From positions 5,849,816 through 5,892,451 of the forward strand of contig NZ_CP101655.1 of assembly GCF_028830055.1 (NCBI RefSeq): a DNA stretch of 42,636 nucleotides. The letters are read 5' to 3'. A model generated the notes under the pieces. That model was not told the origin of the DNA and made no database searches. It worked only from the letters and a program-made list of their open reading frames with translations. Each line of letters opens with the position of its first letter. The first letter of the stretch is position 1. Positions 1 to 8,440 of this stretch are shown here, piece by piece. Position numbers and translations under genes: made by a program. Source of the DNA: Pseudomonas serboccidentalis. Its GTDB lineage: Bacteria > Pseudomonadota > Gammaproteobacteria > Pseudomonadales > Pseudomonadaceae.

Positions 1-70
1 TACAGTTTGTATGCGTCGGACTTTGCAGTTTAGAGTGTCTGGCCACACAACGATCCAGGAAGGATCCGCC

Positions 71-589
71 ATGCCTGACCACACTCCCGCCATCAAAATC
101 GAACGCTTCAACGAATCGCACATCGACGGCGTTACCGCGCTGTACAACGACCCGGCCGTGACCCGGCAGGTGTTGCAGATGCCGTTTCAGTCCACGGAAG
201 TCTGGCGCCAACGGCTAATGGCGGACAACGAGCGGGCGTTGAAGCTGGTGGCGCTGCATCAGGGGCAGGTGATCGGCAATCTGGGCCTGGAAGGCTACTC
301 GCGGATTCGCCGCAGCCACGCCGGCAGCATCGGCATGGGCGTCGCCGTGGCGTGGCAGGGCAAGGGTGTCGGCTCGACGCTGCTGGCGGCGGCGCTGGAT
401 GTCGCCGACAACTGGATGAACCTGCACCGCGTCGAGCTCACGGTCTACGCCGACAATGAAGCGGCCATCGGTTTGTACCGCAAGTTCGGCTTCGAGGACG
501 AAGGCCTGTTTCGCGACTATGCAGTGCGCGACGGGCAATGGGTCGACACCCTGAGCATGGCCCGCCTGCGCACGCGCGGCAAAACCTGA
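71..589 (+). CDS. GNAT family N-acetyltransferase, YhhY/AaaT-like
   Basis: A 172-residue single-domain GNAT acetyltransferase that would transfer an acetyl group from acetyl-CoA to an amine, probably a free amino acid. The acetyl-CoA pyrophosphate loop is visible as QGKGVG (residues 96-101). The layout resembles E. coli YhhY/AaaT, an L-Phe/L-Met N-acetyltransferase: an early LQMPF segment, RRSHAGSIGMGV, then NWMNLHRVELTVYADN, YRKFGFE and a closing YAVRDGQWVDTLSMAR. The ATG at 71 is preferred because AGGAAGGA lies just upstream and matches the family N-terminus; reading could also open at 11, which adds 20 unconserved residues. It converges on the racemase gene with a one-base gap. The substrate is inferred from similarity only. 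Confidence 0.85.
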   Translation: MPDHTPAIKIERFNESHIDGVTALYNDPAVTRQVLQMPFQSTEVWRQRLMADNERALKLVALHQGQVIGNLGLEGYSRIRRSHAGSIGMGVAVAWQGKGVGSTLLAAALDVADNWMNLHRVELTVYADNEAAIGLYRKFGFEDEGLFRDYAVRDGQWVDTLSMARLRTRGKT

Positions 590-590
590 C

Positions 591-1283
591 TCAGTCGTCT
601 AAGGCGAACGCCACCGCCGACTGCGCATGCAGTTCGGTGGTGTCGAGCAGGGGCAGGGCGCTGTGTTCGGGTTTGACCAGCAGGCCGATTTCCGTGCAAC
701 CGAGGATGATCGCCTGGGCGCCGCGTGCGGTCAGCGATTCGATCACCCGTTGATAGATTTTGCGCGACTCGTCGCTGATTACCCCGACGCACAATTCGTC
801 GTAGATGATCCGGTGCACGTCGTTGCGCTCGGCGGCGTCCGGCACCAGCACCGTCAAGCCCTTGGCCGTCAGGCGCTGCTTGAGAAAATCCTGCTCCATG
901 GTGAACGCGGTGCCGAGCAGGCCGACCGTGTGCGCATCGATATCCAGCGCGGCCTGTGCTGCCGGTTCGGCGATGTGCAGAAACGGGAGGCTGATCGCTG
1001 CCTGAATCTGCTCCGCCACCTTGTGCATGGTGTTGGTACACAGCACCACGCATTGCGCCCCGCCGGCCTCCAGCTTGCGCGCCGCATCCACCAGAATCGC
1101 CGCCGCCTCGTCCCAGCGCCCGGCGTGCTGGGCCTGTTCCACCGGGCCGAAGTCGACGCTGTGCATCAGCAGTTGCGCCGAACGGAGCGGGCCAAGCCGA
1201 TCGCGAATCTGTTGATTGATCAGACGATAGTATTCAGCGCTGGACTCCCAGCTCATGCCGCCGATCAGGCCGATGGTGCGCAT
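591..1283 (-). CDS. Aspartate/glutamate racemase family protein
   Basis: A 230-residue cytosolic protein of the PLP-independent Asp/Glu racemase superfamily, which uses two cysteines as acid and base to invert the alpha carbon of an amino acid. Both cysteines are present: C82 in VLCTNTMHK and C196 in LGCTEIGLL. The N-terminus MRTIGLIGGMSWESS is typical of the YgeA/aspartate racemase branch. The start at 1283 has a strong GAGGAG site five bases upstream. The gene faces the acetyltransferase tail to tail and diverges from the next gene. The substrate cannot be told from sequence; aspartate, glutamate or another amino acid are possible. Confidence 0.88.
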   Translation of the reverse strand: MRTIGLIGGMSWESSAEYYRLINQQIRDRLGPLRSAQLLMHSVDFGPVEQAQHAGRWDEAAAILVDAARKLEAGGAQCVVLCTNTMHKVAEQIQAAISLPFLHIAEPAAQAALDIDAHTVGLLGTAFTMEQDFLKQRLTAKGLTVLVPDAAERNDVHRIIYDELCVGVISDESRKIYQRVIESLTARGAQAIILGCTEIGLLVKPEHSALPLLDTTELHAQSAVAFALDD

Positions 1284-1486
1284 TGAAACTCCTCAGGCAA
1301 TGGCCCGGGCCGGAAAGTCGGGCTCCGGCTGAGTGTCCTTCGGTTCAAAGACGGATGCCAGCGCAAACCAACTGTACCGTTGATCCTTTTGCCAAGTGTC
1401 ACGGTGCCGGCGTTCGAGGATTAACGTACGCCGGCGCCTCGATCTGTCACTATCGACTATCGCAGGCTCTCCCGAGGAACGTACCG

Positions 1487-1978
1487 ATGAACGACGTACA
1501 ACAACTGGGCGAAATGCTTCGTCACTATGCCGAGAGTGAAGCGCACAAGAAGCAACTGTTCGAAACGCAGTCGCAGGCGTGGGCCAGCCGGATCACCGAG
1601 CTGTTCGGCCATATTCAGCAATGGCTGGAGCCGGTGCAGGCGCCGAACCTGCTGGAGGTGAGCCGCGAGGCTTACGTCGCGTTCGGGCCGAGCACACCGG
1701 TGGAAACCTCGACCTTCAAGACCGAGAAACTGAGCATCGTGATTGCCGGCAAACCGGTGGAATTCGTGCCGGACGTGATGGGCAGCGCCGGGCAGATTTC
1801 CCTGGCGGTGATGGGCCTGACGGCGGCGCGCTATGGCAGCATTTCGCTGGTGGGGCTGCCGAGCGGCGAGTGGCAGTGGCGCAAGACCAACGGCTTGAAG
1901 GATCCCGACACGTTTGTGTTCGATGCGGACTTTTTGGCGCAGCAGCTGCAGAGCCTGATTCCCCGCGATCGCAACTAG
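1487..1978 (+). CDS. Hypothetical protein, function unknown
   Basis: A 163-residue protein I do not recognise. The ATG at 1487 follows GAGGAA by about seven bases; the frame is open back to 1283, but that part has no Pseudomonas-like protein character and no ribosome site. The first 45 residues are charged and predicted helical (QLGEMLRHYAESEAHKKQL). The rest looks like a compact mixed beta domain with GPSTPVETSTFKTEKLSIVI and a glycine-rich middle. There is no signal peptide or membrane segment. It stands alone between a divergent racemase gene and a REP pair, so context gives no functional hint. Confidence 0.65.
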   Translation: MNDVQQLGEMLRHYAESEAHKKQLFETQSQAWASRITELFGHIQQWLEPVQAPNLLEVSREAYVAFGPSTPVETSTFKTEKLSIVIAGKPVEFVPDVMGSAGQISLAVMGLTAARYGSISLVGLPSGEWQWRKTNGLKDPDTFVFDADFLAQQLQSLIPRDRN

Positions 1979-2000
1979 ATCCCGAAAACACCCTCAACCC

Positions 2001-2086
2001 TGTAGGAGCTGCCGCAGGCTGCGATCTTTTGATCTTGTTTTTAAAAAATCAAAGGCAAAAGATCGCAGCCTGCGGCAGCTCCTACA
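2001..2086. repeat. REP pair (REPIN-like), family A
   Basis: Inverted arms TGTAGGAGCTGCCGCAGGCT and its complement flank a short AT-rich centre, giving a stem of about 30 bp. It lies between convergent genes (1978 and 2102), where it may also act as a bidirectional transcript end. The same family recurs at 13106, 23815, 31323 and 33804. Confidence 0.85.
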
Positions 2087-2101
2087 GGGGCCGTGGTGGT
2101 T

Positions 2102-2326
2102 CTACATGTCGAGGTTGATCCAGCCCGGTTTTGCCTCTTCCGGCGCCACCGCATTCACGGTTTTCCCGGTCGCCAGCTCCACGCGCCGCGCCACCTCCGG
2201 ATCATCGGCAAACGGCACCATGCTCGCATCATCCAGGCTTTGCGCTGTTTGATGGCGCAGGCAGTATTCGACCGCCAACCACAGAAACACCACCCCCAGC
2301 ACATTCAAGAAAAGTTCGAACATCAT
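2102..2326 (-). CDS. ccoQ: CcoQ-like small subunit of orphan cbb3 oxidase
   Basis: A 74-residue protein with one N-terminal membrane helix (about residues 3-22, FELFLNVLGVVFLWLAVEYC) followed by a soluble acidic tail. It starts 12 bases after the ccoN stop, with AGGGAG as ribosome site, so it is co-translated with CcoN. Size, topology and position fit CcoQ, the small accessory subunit of cbb3 cytochrome c oxidase. Sequence resemblance to canonical CcoQ is weak by eye, so the call leans on context. In P. aeruginosa the equivalent place after orphan ccoN4 (PA4133) is held by PA4134. Confidence 0.6.
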   Translation of the reverse strand: MMFELFLNVLGVVFLWLAVEYCLRHQTAQSLDDASMVPFADDPEVARRVELATGKTVNAVAPEEAKPGWINLDM

Positions 2327-2338
2327 CAGCTCCCTGAC

Positions 2339-3766
2339 TCAGGCGATCTGCGCTTGACTGCGCGCCAGCGCCACGTCGGCCACCCGCACCGTGCGCCAGA
2401 CGTTGTAGGCCATCAGCAGCATGCCGCTGAGGAAGAACACCCCGCCGGCAAAGCGCACGATGAACCCCGGATGACTGGCCTGCAGTGCTTCGACGAACGA
2501 ATAGGTCAGCGTGCCGTCCTCGTTGATCGCACGCCACATCAGGCCCTGGGTGATGCCGTTGACCCACATCGAAGCGATGTACAGCACCGTGCCGATGGTC
2601 GCCAGCCAGAAGTGCAGGTTGATCAGCGGCGTGCTGTACATCTGCTCGCGGCCAAAGACCTTCGGCACCATGTGATAGGTCGCGCCGAAGGTGATCATCG
2701 CCACCCAGCCCAACGCCCCGGCGTGGACGTGGCCGATGGTCCAGTCGGTGTAGTGGGAGAGGGCGTTGACGGTCTTGATCGCCATCATCGGGCCCTCGAA
2801 GGTCGACATGCCGTAGAACGCCAGTGACAGCACCAGAAAGCGCAGGATCGGGTCGGTGCGCAACTTATGCCAGGCGCCGGACAAGGTCATCATGCCGTTG
2901 ATCATCCCGCCCCAGCTTGGTGCCAGCAGAATCAGTGACATTGCCATGCCGAGTGACTGTGCCCAGTCCGGCAGCGCGGTGTAGTGCAGGTGGTGCGGGC
3001 CGGCCCAGATGTACAGGGTGATCAGCGCCCAGAAGTGCACGATCGACAACCGGTACGAATACACCGGGCGGTTGACCTGTTTCGGCACGAAGTAATACAT
3101 CATCCCGAGGAACCCGGTGGTCAGGAAGAACCCCACCGCGTTGTGCCCGTACCACCACTGCACCATGGCGTCAGTGGCCCCCGAATACACCGGATAGGAC
3201 TTGAACCAGTCCACCGGGATCGACAGGTGATTGACCACGTGCAGCATGGCGATCACCAGAATGAACGCGCCAAAGAACCAATTGCCGACGTAGATGTGCT
3301 TGGTCTTGCGCTGCACCACGGTGGTGAAAAACACGATGGCGTAGGCGACCCAGACCACCGCCATCCACACCGCGCCGGAGAATTCGATTTCGGCGTATTC
3401 CTTGGTGGTGGTGTAGCCCATCGGCAGGGTGATCAGCATGATCACGATCACCGATTGCCAGCCCCAGAAGGTGAAGGCCGCGAGCTTGTCGGAGTACAGC
3501 CGCACCTGGCAGGTGCGCTGTACGGCGTAGTAGCTGGCGGCGAATTGCGCACTGCCGGCAAAGCCGAAAATCACCAGACTGGTGTGCAATGGCCGCAAGC
3601 GCCCGAAGGTGGTCCAGGGCAGGTCGAGGTTCATCTGCGGCCACACCAGTTGCGAGGCGATCCATACGCCCATCGCCATGCCGACGACACCCCAGAAAAC
3701 TGTCGCGATAACGAATTGGCGGACGACCTTGTAGTTATAAGCTTGTCCGATTGTTGCTGTGCTCAT
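2339..3766 (-). CDS. ccoN: cbb3-type cytochrome c oxidase subunit I, orphan (CcoN4-like)
   Basis: A 475-residue inner-membrane protein with about twelve helices: the catalytic subunit of cbb3 oxidase, which reduces O2 at a heme b3-CuB centre. The key ligands are visible: H61 and H348 fit low-spin heme b, H346 heme b3, H208 with H258-H259 (GPHHL) CuB, and Y252 (ITLYIWAG) is the cross-linked helix VII tyrosine. The start at 3766 ([15 protein letters not shown]) is the family start; 28 extra residues upstream are not expected. No ccoO or ccoP follows, only a CcoQ-like peptide, so this subunit must use CcoO/CcoP encoded elsewhere. By context it matches P. aeruginosa CcoN4 (PA4133), an isoform linked to cyanide-tolerant respiration. 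Confidence 0.93.
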   Translation of the reverse strand: MSTATIGQAYNYKVVRQFVIATVFWGVVGMAMGVWIASQLVWPQMNLDLPWTTFGRLRPLHTSLVIFGFAGSAQFAASYYAVQRTCQVRLYSDKLAAFTFWGWQSVIVIMLITLPMGYTTTKEYAEIEFSGAVWMAVVWVAYAIVFFTTVVQRKTKHIYVGNWFFGAFILVIAMLHVVNHLSIPVDWFKSYPVYSGATDAMVQWWYGHNAVGFFLTTGFLGMMYYFVPKQVNRPVYSYRLSIVHFWALITLYIWAGPHHLHYTALPDWAQSLGMAMSLILLAPSWGGMINGMMTLSGAWHKLRTDPILRFLVLSLAFYGMSTFEGPMMAIKTVNALSHYTDWTIGHVHAGALGWVAMITFGATYHMVPKVFGREQMYSTPLINLHFWLATIGTVLYIASMWVNGITQGLMWRAINEDGTLTYSFVEALQASHPGFIVRFAGGVFFLSGMLLMAYNVWRTVRVADVALARSQAQIA

Positions 3767-4116
3767 GGTCAGTTCATCCACGGTTGCAAAGTCTTGCCAG
3801 GCCACCCTGGTCTGGCACGAGTTGCACTGTAGGAACACCGCCAGAAACAAAACAGGCTCAGGAATCCTTCATTTGTACGGATCAGATTGAAGTGCTGCCT
3901 GCGGCGTTCTGCCGCGCCCTGATACGGTTTTTATCGTTTCAGGTGAATCTGTAACGTGCTGCGCTGTTCCGCCATAGTGCTTTTAAAATCTGTAGGAGTG
4001 AGCCTGCTCGCGATTGCGGTGTGTCAGCCAACATCCCCGTTGCCTGACACACCGCAATCGCGAGCAGGCTCACTCCTACAGCAATTGCGCACAATTTCTG
4101 ATGGGGTAGCCGCTGC
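3767..4116. promoter_or_regulatory. Divergent intergenic region ccoN / siroheme reductase
   Basis: This 350-base gap separates two divergently transcribed units and must contain both promoters. It holds a dyad TGCCAG...CTGGCA (3795-3817) just upstream of ccoN and a REP pair at 3991-4080 close to the reductase start. I looked for a full Anr/Fnr box (TTGAT-N4-ATCAA) and found only the poor match TTGTACGGATCAG around 3873-3886, one base short. No confident promoter call. Confidence 0.35.
3991..4080. repeat. REP pair, family B
   Basis: Arms TGTAGGAGTGAGCCTGCTCG and complement extend through CGATTGCGGTGTGTCAG to form a very long near-perfect stem of about 37 bp with a short loop. It sits 37 bases before the ATG of the siroheme reductase gene, so it is probably part of that leader transcript. 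The same family is at 13790, 19120, 27187 and, as a variant, 39515. Confidence 0.85.
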
Positions 4117-5790
4117 ATGTATCAATACGATGATTACGACCGGGCACTGGTGTTCGAGCGCGTTGCGCAATTCCGCGATCAGGTCGAGCGCTTCATGGCC
4201 GGGGAGTTGAGCGAAGAGGAGTTCCTGCCGTTGCGCCTGCAGAACGGTCTGTATATGCAAAAGCACGCGTACATGCTGCGGGTGGCAATTCCCTACGGCA
4301 CCCTGAGCGCCGAACAGATGCGCACCCTGGCGAGCATCGCCGCCGACTACGATCGCGGCTACGGCCACTTCACCACCCGGCAGAACCTGCAATTCAACTG
4401 GATCGAACTGAGCGAAGTGCCGGACATTCTCGAGCGCCTGGCGCAGGTCAACATGCATGCGATCCAGACCTCCGGCAACTGCGTGCGCAACATCACTACC
4501 GAGGCGTTCGCCGGGGTCGCGGCGGACGAGATGATCGACCCGCGTCCGTTGGCGGAAATCCTCCGCCAGTGGTCGACGATCAACCCGGAATTCCTCTTTC
4601 TGCCGCGCAAATTCAAGATCGCCATCTGCTCGGCGAAGCAGGATCGCGCGGCGATCATGATGCATGACATCGGCCTCTATCTTTACCCCGGGCGCGACGG
4701 ACAAATGCTGCTGCGGGTGATCGTCGGCGGCGGACTGGGGCGCACACCGATTCTGGGTCTGCAGATCCGCGAAGGGTTGCCGTGGCAGCATCTGTTGTCC
4801 TACGTCGAGGCGATCTTGCGGGTCTACAATCGCCATGGCCGGCGTGACAACAAGTACAAGGCGCGGATCAAGATTCTGGTCAAGGCGCTGGGCATCGAAG
4901 CGTTCGCCCGGGAAGTCGAAGAAGAATGGCAACACCTCAAGGACGGCCCGGCGCAGTTGACCGACGCTGAGTACGAACGGGTCGCCAGTGCGTTCGTGCC
5001 GCCGATCTACCACACCCTGGCCGACACCGATCTGGACTTCGGCACGCGTCTGGCCGAGAGCCCGGCGTTCGCCCGTTGGGTCGCGCGCAACGTGCAACCG
5101 CACAAGAAACCCGGTTACACCAGCGTGGTGCTGTCGACCAAACCGGGCCTGGCTGCGCCGCCGGGGGATGTCAGCGGGGTGCAGATGCTGGCCGTCGCCG
5201 ACTGGTCGGAGCGCTTTGGCTTTGGCGAGATCCGCATTGCTCATGAGCAGAATATCGTCCTGCCCGATGTGCAAAAATCCGACCTGTACGCCCTCTGGCA
5301 ACTGGCCTGTGAGCAGGATCTGGGCAGCGCCAACGTCGGCCTGCTGACCGACATCATCGCCTGCCCGGGCGGCGACTTCTGCGCGCTGGCCAACGCCAAG
5401 TCGATCCCGATCGCCCAGGCGATTCAGGCGCGTTTCGACAACCTCGATTACCTGCACGATCTGGGCGACATCAGCCTGAACATCTCCGGCTGCATGAATG
5501 CCTGCGGGCACCACCACATCGGCAATATCGGCATCCTCGGCGTCGATAAGAACGGCAGCGAGTGGTACCAGATCACCCTCGGTGGCGCCCAGGGCAAAAA
5601 CAGCGCACTGGGCAAAGTCATCGGCCCGTCGTTCAGCGCCGCCGAAGTGCCGCAGGTGATCGAGCGGATCATCGGCACGTTCGTGCGTTACCGCGAAAGC
5701 GAGGAGCTGTTTGTCGACACCCTGGCGCGCATTGGCCTGGAACCGTTCAAGGAACGGGTCTACCCGAAAGCACTGGAGGGGACGGCATGA
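4117..5790 (+). CDS. Nitrite/sulfite reductase, siroheme [4Fe-4S] protein
   Basis: A 557-residue assimilatory-type hemoprotein of the NirA/CysI family, which carries out six-electron reduction of sulfite or nitrite. It has two ferredoxin-like halves. The four cysteines that bind the 4Fe-4S cluster and bridge to siroheme are C416 and C422 (CPGGDFC) and C459 and C463 (SGCMNACGHHH). FTTRQNLQFNW and the SGNCVRNIT segment are typical substrate/siroheme-pocket motifs. It overlaps the downstream DUF934 gene by four bases (ATGA), so the two are translationally coupled. It corresponds in context to P. aeruginosa PA4130. Whether sulfite or nitrite is the true substrate cannot be read from sequence; the DUF934 partner is more usual for sulfite reduction. 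Confidence 0.92.
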   Translation: MYQYDDYDRALVFERVAQFRDQVERFMAGELSEEEFLPLRLQNGLYMQKHAYMLRVAIPYGTLSAEQMRTLASIAADYDRGYGHFTTRQNLQFNWIELSEVPDILERLAQVNMHAIQTSGNCVRNITTEAFAGVAADEMIDPRPLAEILRQWSTINPEFLFLPRKFKIAICSAKQDRAAIMMHDIGLYLYPGRDGQMLLRVIVGGGLGRTPILGLQIREGLPWQHLLSYVEAILRVYNRHGRRDNKYKARIKILVKALGIEAFAREVEEEWQHLKDGPAQLTDAEYERVASAFVPPIYHTLADTDLDFGTRLAESPAFARWVARNVQPHKKPGYTSVVLSTKPGLAAPPGDVSGVQMLAVADWSERFGFGEIRIAHEQNIVLPDVQKSDLYALWQLACEQDLGSANVGLLTDIIACPGGDFCALANAKSIPIAQAIQARFDNLDYLHDLGDISLNISGCMNACGHHHIGNIGILGVDKNGSEWYQITLGGAQGKNSALGKVIGPSFSAAEVPQVIERIIGTFVRYRESEELFVDTLARIGLEPFKERVYPKALEGTA

Positions 5791-6266
5791 ACAATCTGTT
5801 GCGGTTGGAGCAGGGCGTGGCGCGGCTGGTCGAGAACGATCCGTGGTCGCTCATTCGCGCGCCGGAGCAGGGCAGGCCGCAAGGATTGCTGATTCTGCCG
5901 CTGGCGCACTGGCTGCAATCGCCGTCGACCCACGCGGTGTGGCTGGGCCCGGACGATGAGGTCGAAAGCGTGGTGCCATGGCTGGCTTCGCTGCCGTTGA
6001 TTGCCCTGGACTTCCCGAGCTTTCGCGACGGCCGCGCCTACAGCCAGGCGTATCTGCTGCGCAGCCGTTTTGGCTGGGCAGGCGAGTTACGCGCGATTGG
6101 CGATGTGTTGCGTGATCAACTCAGCCACATGCGCCAATGCGGGTTCGACAGCTTTGCAGTGCGTGAGGACAAATCGGCTGAGGATGCGCTCAAGGGTTTG
6201 GCGGGGATGAGCGTGCTGTACGGCCGCTCCGTCATTGAGCCGCGCCCACTGTTCCGCAGACGCTGA
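5787..6266 (+). CDS. DUF934 family protein, partner of siroheme reductase
   Basis: A 159-residue soluble protein of the DUF934 family, whose members usually sit directly after CysI-type reductases. The family signature is seen in LPLIALDFPSFRDGRAYS, LLRSRFGWAGELRAIGDVLRDQ and HMRQCGFDSFAVRED. The start codon overlaps the stop of the upstream reductase (ATGA). Its biochemical role is not established; the constant pairing suggests it supports assembly of, or electron delivery to, the reductase. It corresponds to P. aeruginosa PA4129 by position. Confidence 0.88.
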   Translation: MNNLLRLEQGVARLVENDPWSLIRAPEQGRPQGLLILPLAHWLQSPSTHAVWLGPDDEVESVVPWLASLPLIALDFPSFRDGRAYSQAYLLRSRFGWAGELRAIGDVLRDQLSHMRQCGFDSFAVREDKSAEDALKGLAGMSVLYGRSVIEPRPLFRRR

Positions 6267-6291
6267 GCTATTCAATGCCTGACAAATAACT

Positions 6292-6424
6292 TTGTGGTGA
6301 GGGGGCTTGCCCCCGTTCGGCTGCGCAGCAGTCGCAATTCTGTGCATGCTGTCTGTCTGACCTGGCGCGACAGCCTTTGTGGGGGCCGCTTCGCTGCCCA
6401 ACGGGGGCGAGCCCCCTCACCACA
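6292..6424. repeat. REP pair, family C
   Basis: Outer arms TTGTGGTGAGGGGGCTTGCC and its near-complement around 6399-6424 enclose about 80 bases. It occupies most of the 309-base gap between the DUF934 gene and the next gene; outside it I see only an ordinary leader. Related shorter copies lie at 26192 and 28726. Confidence 0.8.
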
Positions 6425-6575
6425 GTATTGCGCACCGGCGTTTCAATACAGGGGAAACCCTTACATCCCACGCCATCCCCGGATTTTCCCTTGGGTCGAT
6501 GCTGGCCTTTTGGTAGAGTCCCCGACGCCAGCGGGTTTTCGGCTGGACGACGGAACGAAGAAGGGAGTCTGGGTA

Positions 6576-7550
6576 GTGAATGCGGGCAAAAAGATTTTGG
6601 GCCTCACGGCGATGCTGTTGATGCTGACGCTGTGGGCCAGTTACTTTTATGTGATCAAGGAAAACCGCGACGGCCAGTTGGGCGGCGCCGGCGAAAGCAC
6701 CGCGTGGTGCGGCACGCCGCCGTCCACCGAAGCGGCGCTGTTGGGCAAGGATCAACTGACCTTGCGCGTGACCAACAACCTGCGCGGCGAGTTCATGCTC
6801 AGCGGCTCGCTGGTGGTGTCCGAACGCACCTTCAACCGCTACGACCTCGGTCGCAATGAACTGCGTCTGCGCCTGGAACCCTTGCAGTGGTCGTACGGCG
6901 TCACGCCGATCTTTCTGGAACAGGTCAAGGTCCAGCCCCTGAGTCGCAACCTCGCGTCGCCGACCAAGAGCGCTTACGCCGAACTCGAGCCACGGCCGAT
7001 CGGAGTACAGGGCCAGGTCACCGAATTCCCCTTCGACACCTATCGCTACGGCTATAAACCGGTGCTGTATTACCTCAAGGGCAGCGAGCGCATCGACCTG
7101 CGCTTCAAGAACATCACCACGCTGATGGACATGTCCAACACCTTCACGCCGATCCAGAAGTACAACCGCGTCGAGTACATCAACGAGAAAAACTCGATGA
7201 TCCGCGACGAGGACTACAAGGCCTACGGCCCGCACGAATGCGCATTCAGCGTCGAGCGCAAAGGCTCGTTCAAGGTCGTGGTGCTGTTGTTGCTGCTGGT
7301 GCTGTGCCTGCCGTTGCTGCATGTGTTCTATCGTGACGAACCGGGGGTCGACTTCCTCGCCACACTGGTCGTGATTGCCGTGGTGCGCGTGGTGCTGGTG
7401 GGCCCGGTGCAGGACTTCCAGCTGTACAACATCGACTTCCTGTTCGGTGCGGCGATCCTGCTGGTGGGCTCGGTGTCGCTGATCAAGGCGATGCGCGCCA
7501 ACAGTCGGCGGGAGATGGCGTTGAAGAGCGGGGCGACATCGTCCTGGTGA
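6576..7550 (+). CDS. Conserved-looking inner-membrane protein, function unknown
   Basis: A 324-residue protein not recognised. The likely start is GTG at 6576, eight bases after AAGGGAG; no ATG with a ribosome site is available, and the open frame further upstream crosses the REP pair. It has an N-terminal helix (ILGLTAMLLMLTLWASYFYV), a large periplasmic domain of about 220 residues with beta-rich character and cysteines in AWCGTPP and HECAFSV, then three closely spaced C-terminal helices (VVVLLLLLVLCLPLLH, FLATLVVIAVVRVVLV, FLFGAAILLVGSVSLI). The DUF4436-like layout of one plus three helices is only a loose resemblance. It appears monocistronic. Confidence 0.7.
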   Translation: MNAGKKILGLTAMLLMLTLWASYFYVIKENRDGQLGGAGESTAWCGTPPSTEAALLGKDQLTLRVTNNLRGEFMLSGSLVVSERTFNRYDLGRNELRLRLEPLQWSYGVTPIFLEQVKVQPLSRNLASPTKSAYAELEPRPIGVQGQVTEFPFDTYRYGYKPVLYYLKGSERIDLRFKNITTLMDMSNTFTPIQKYNRVEYINEKNSMIRDEDYKAYGPHECAFSVERKGSFKVVVLLLLLVLCLPLLHVFYRDEPGVDFLATLVVIAVVRVVLVGPVQDFQLYNIDFLFGAAILLVGSVSLIKAMRANSRREMALKSGATSSW

Positions 7551-7579
7551 TACCCGGCGCTTGAGTTCAACACTGACCC

Positions 7580-7605
7580 TGTGAGCGAGCCTGCTCGCTC
7601 TCACA
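7580..7605. terminator. Short hairpin after the membrane-protein gene
   Basis: TGTGAGCGAGCCTGCTCGCTCTCACA folds into a strong stem 30 bases past the stop at 7550. It has no T-run, so it may be a solitary family-B-like REP relic rather than a true intrinsic terminator. Confidence 0.4.
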
Positions 7606-7751
7606 AGGGATCAACGACTTTCTGGACCGGCCAACGCCGCGCCAATAATCTCCGCTGAATTTGTCTCTGCGGATCGCAATTGCCGAAGTTTTAGCTATAC
7701 CTGTAGCTCCCCCTATACAAAAGTGTTCGGCCTTCTGACAGGAGTTACAGC

Positions 7752-8429
7752 ATGAAGCTTGCAGTGATGATGGGCACACTGTGTATTGCCACCCTTGGCG
7801 TGGTCGGTTGTTCCAGCAAAACCGTCGCTCCCGATGAGTATTCCGGCTTTCTCAAGGACTACAGTCAGCTCAAGGAGGCCAAGTCCCCATCCGGTGCCGA
7901 AGTGATGCGCTGGATCGATCCGAAGGTGGACATCAACAAATTCACCAGTGTCTACATCGAGCCGACTCAGCTCTATCCGAAACCACAAGCGACCGCGAAG
8001 ATCTCCCAGCAAACCCTCAATGGCATCACCTCCTACTACGATCAGGCGCTCAAGCGTGAAATCGGCAAAGAATTGCCGTTGGCCACCGGCCCCGGCCCGG
8101 GTGTGATTGTGGTGCGTGCGGCGATCACCGCCGTGAGCAGCAAGACCGAAGGTCTGCATGGGTATGAAGTGATCCCGATTGCTCTGGTAGCTGCTGCGGT
8201 CAGCACCGCGAGCGGTATCCGCGATCAGGAAACCACTCTGGCCACCGAAGCGGTATTCCTCGATGGCGCGAGCAACAAGGTCGTGGCGCAAGTGGTGCGC
8301 AAAGGCACTGGCAAACCCTTGGAAAACGAAACGCAGGCAATGAAGGCAAGCGACGTCAAGCCAGTGATCGACGGCTGGGCCAATGACTTGATGCAGATGT
8401 ATCGCAAGCTGAAGTCCGAATCCCGGTAG
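7752..8429 (+). CDS. DUF3313 domain lipoprotein
   Basis: A 225-residue lipoprotein. The signal peptide ends in the lipobox GVVGC, with lipidated C20; the next residues SSK contain no Asp at +2, so outer-membrane sorting is expected. The mature part matches the DUF3313 pattern: EYSGFLKDYSQL near the N-terminus, WIDPKVDINKFTSVYIEP, a central ITAVSSKTEGLHGYEVIPIALV and a C-terminal VIDGWANDLMQMYR. Start ATG 7752 follows AGGAG(T) at about eight bases. Function is unknown; DUF3313 proteins are small envelope lipoproteins. The stop codon lies within a few bases of the moxR remnant transcribed from the other strand. Confidence 0.85.
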   Translation: MKLAVMMGTLCIATLGVVGCSSKTVAPDEYSGFLKDYSQLKEAKSPSGAEVMRWIDPKVDINKFTSVYIEPTQLYPKPQATAKISQQTLNGITSYYDQALKREIGKELPLATGPGPGVIVVRAAITAVSSKTEGLHGYEVIPIALVAAAVSTASGIRDQETTLATEAVFLDGASNKVVAQVVRKGTGKPLENETQAMKASDVKPVIDGWANDLMQMYRKLKSESR

Positions 8430-8440
8430 TCCGACGGGTC

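Noticed and set aside
1283..1486. N-terminal extension of the hypothetical protein at 1487
   Set aside because: Weak composition, no ribosome site near the early start, and it overlaps the promoter region of the divergent racemase gene.
3811..3829. Sigma-54-like TGGCAC...TTGCA upstream of ccoN
   Set aside because: The GG-GC spacing is two bases too short (a minus-strand version at 3782-3799 is one base short and too close to the start codon), and sigma-54 spacing is strict.
6294..6575. Upstream extension of the membrane-protein frame
   Set aside because: It runs through the REP pair and lacks a ribosome site; GTG 6576 follows AAGGGAG.
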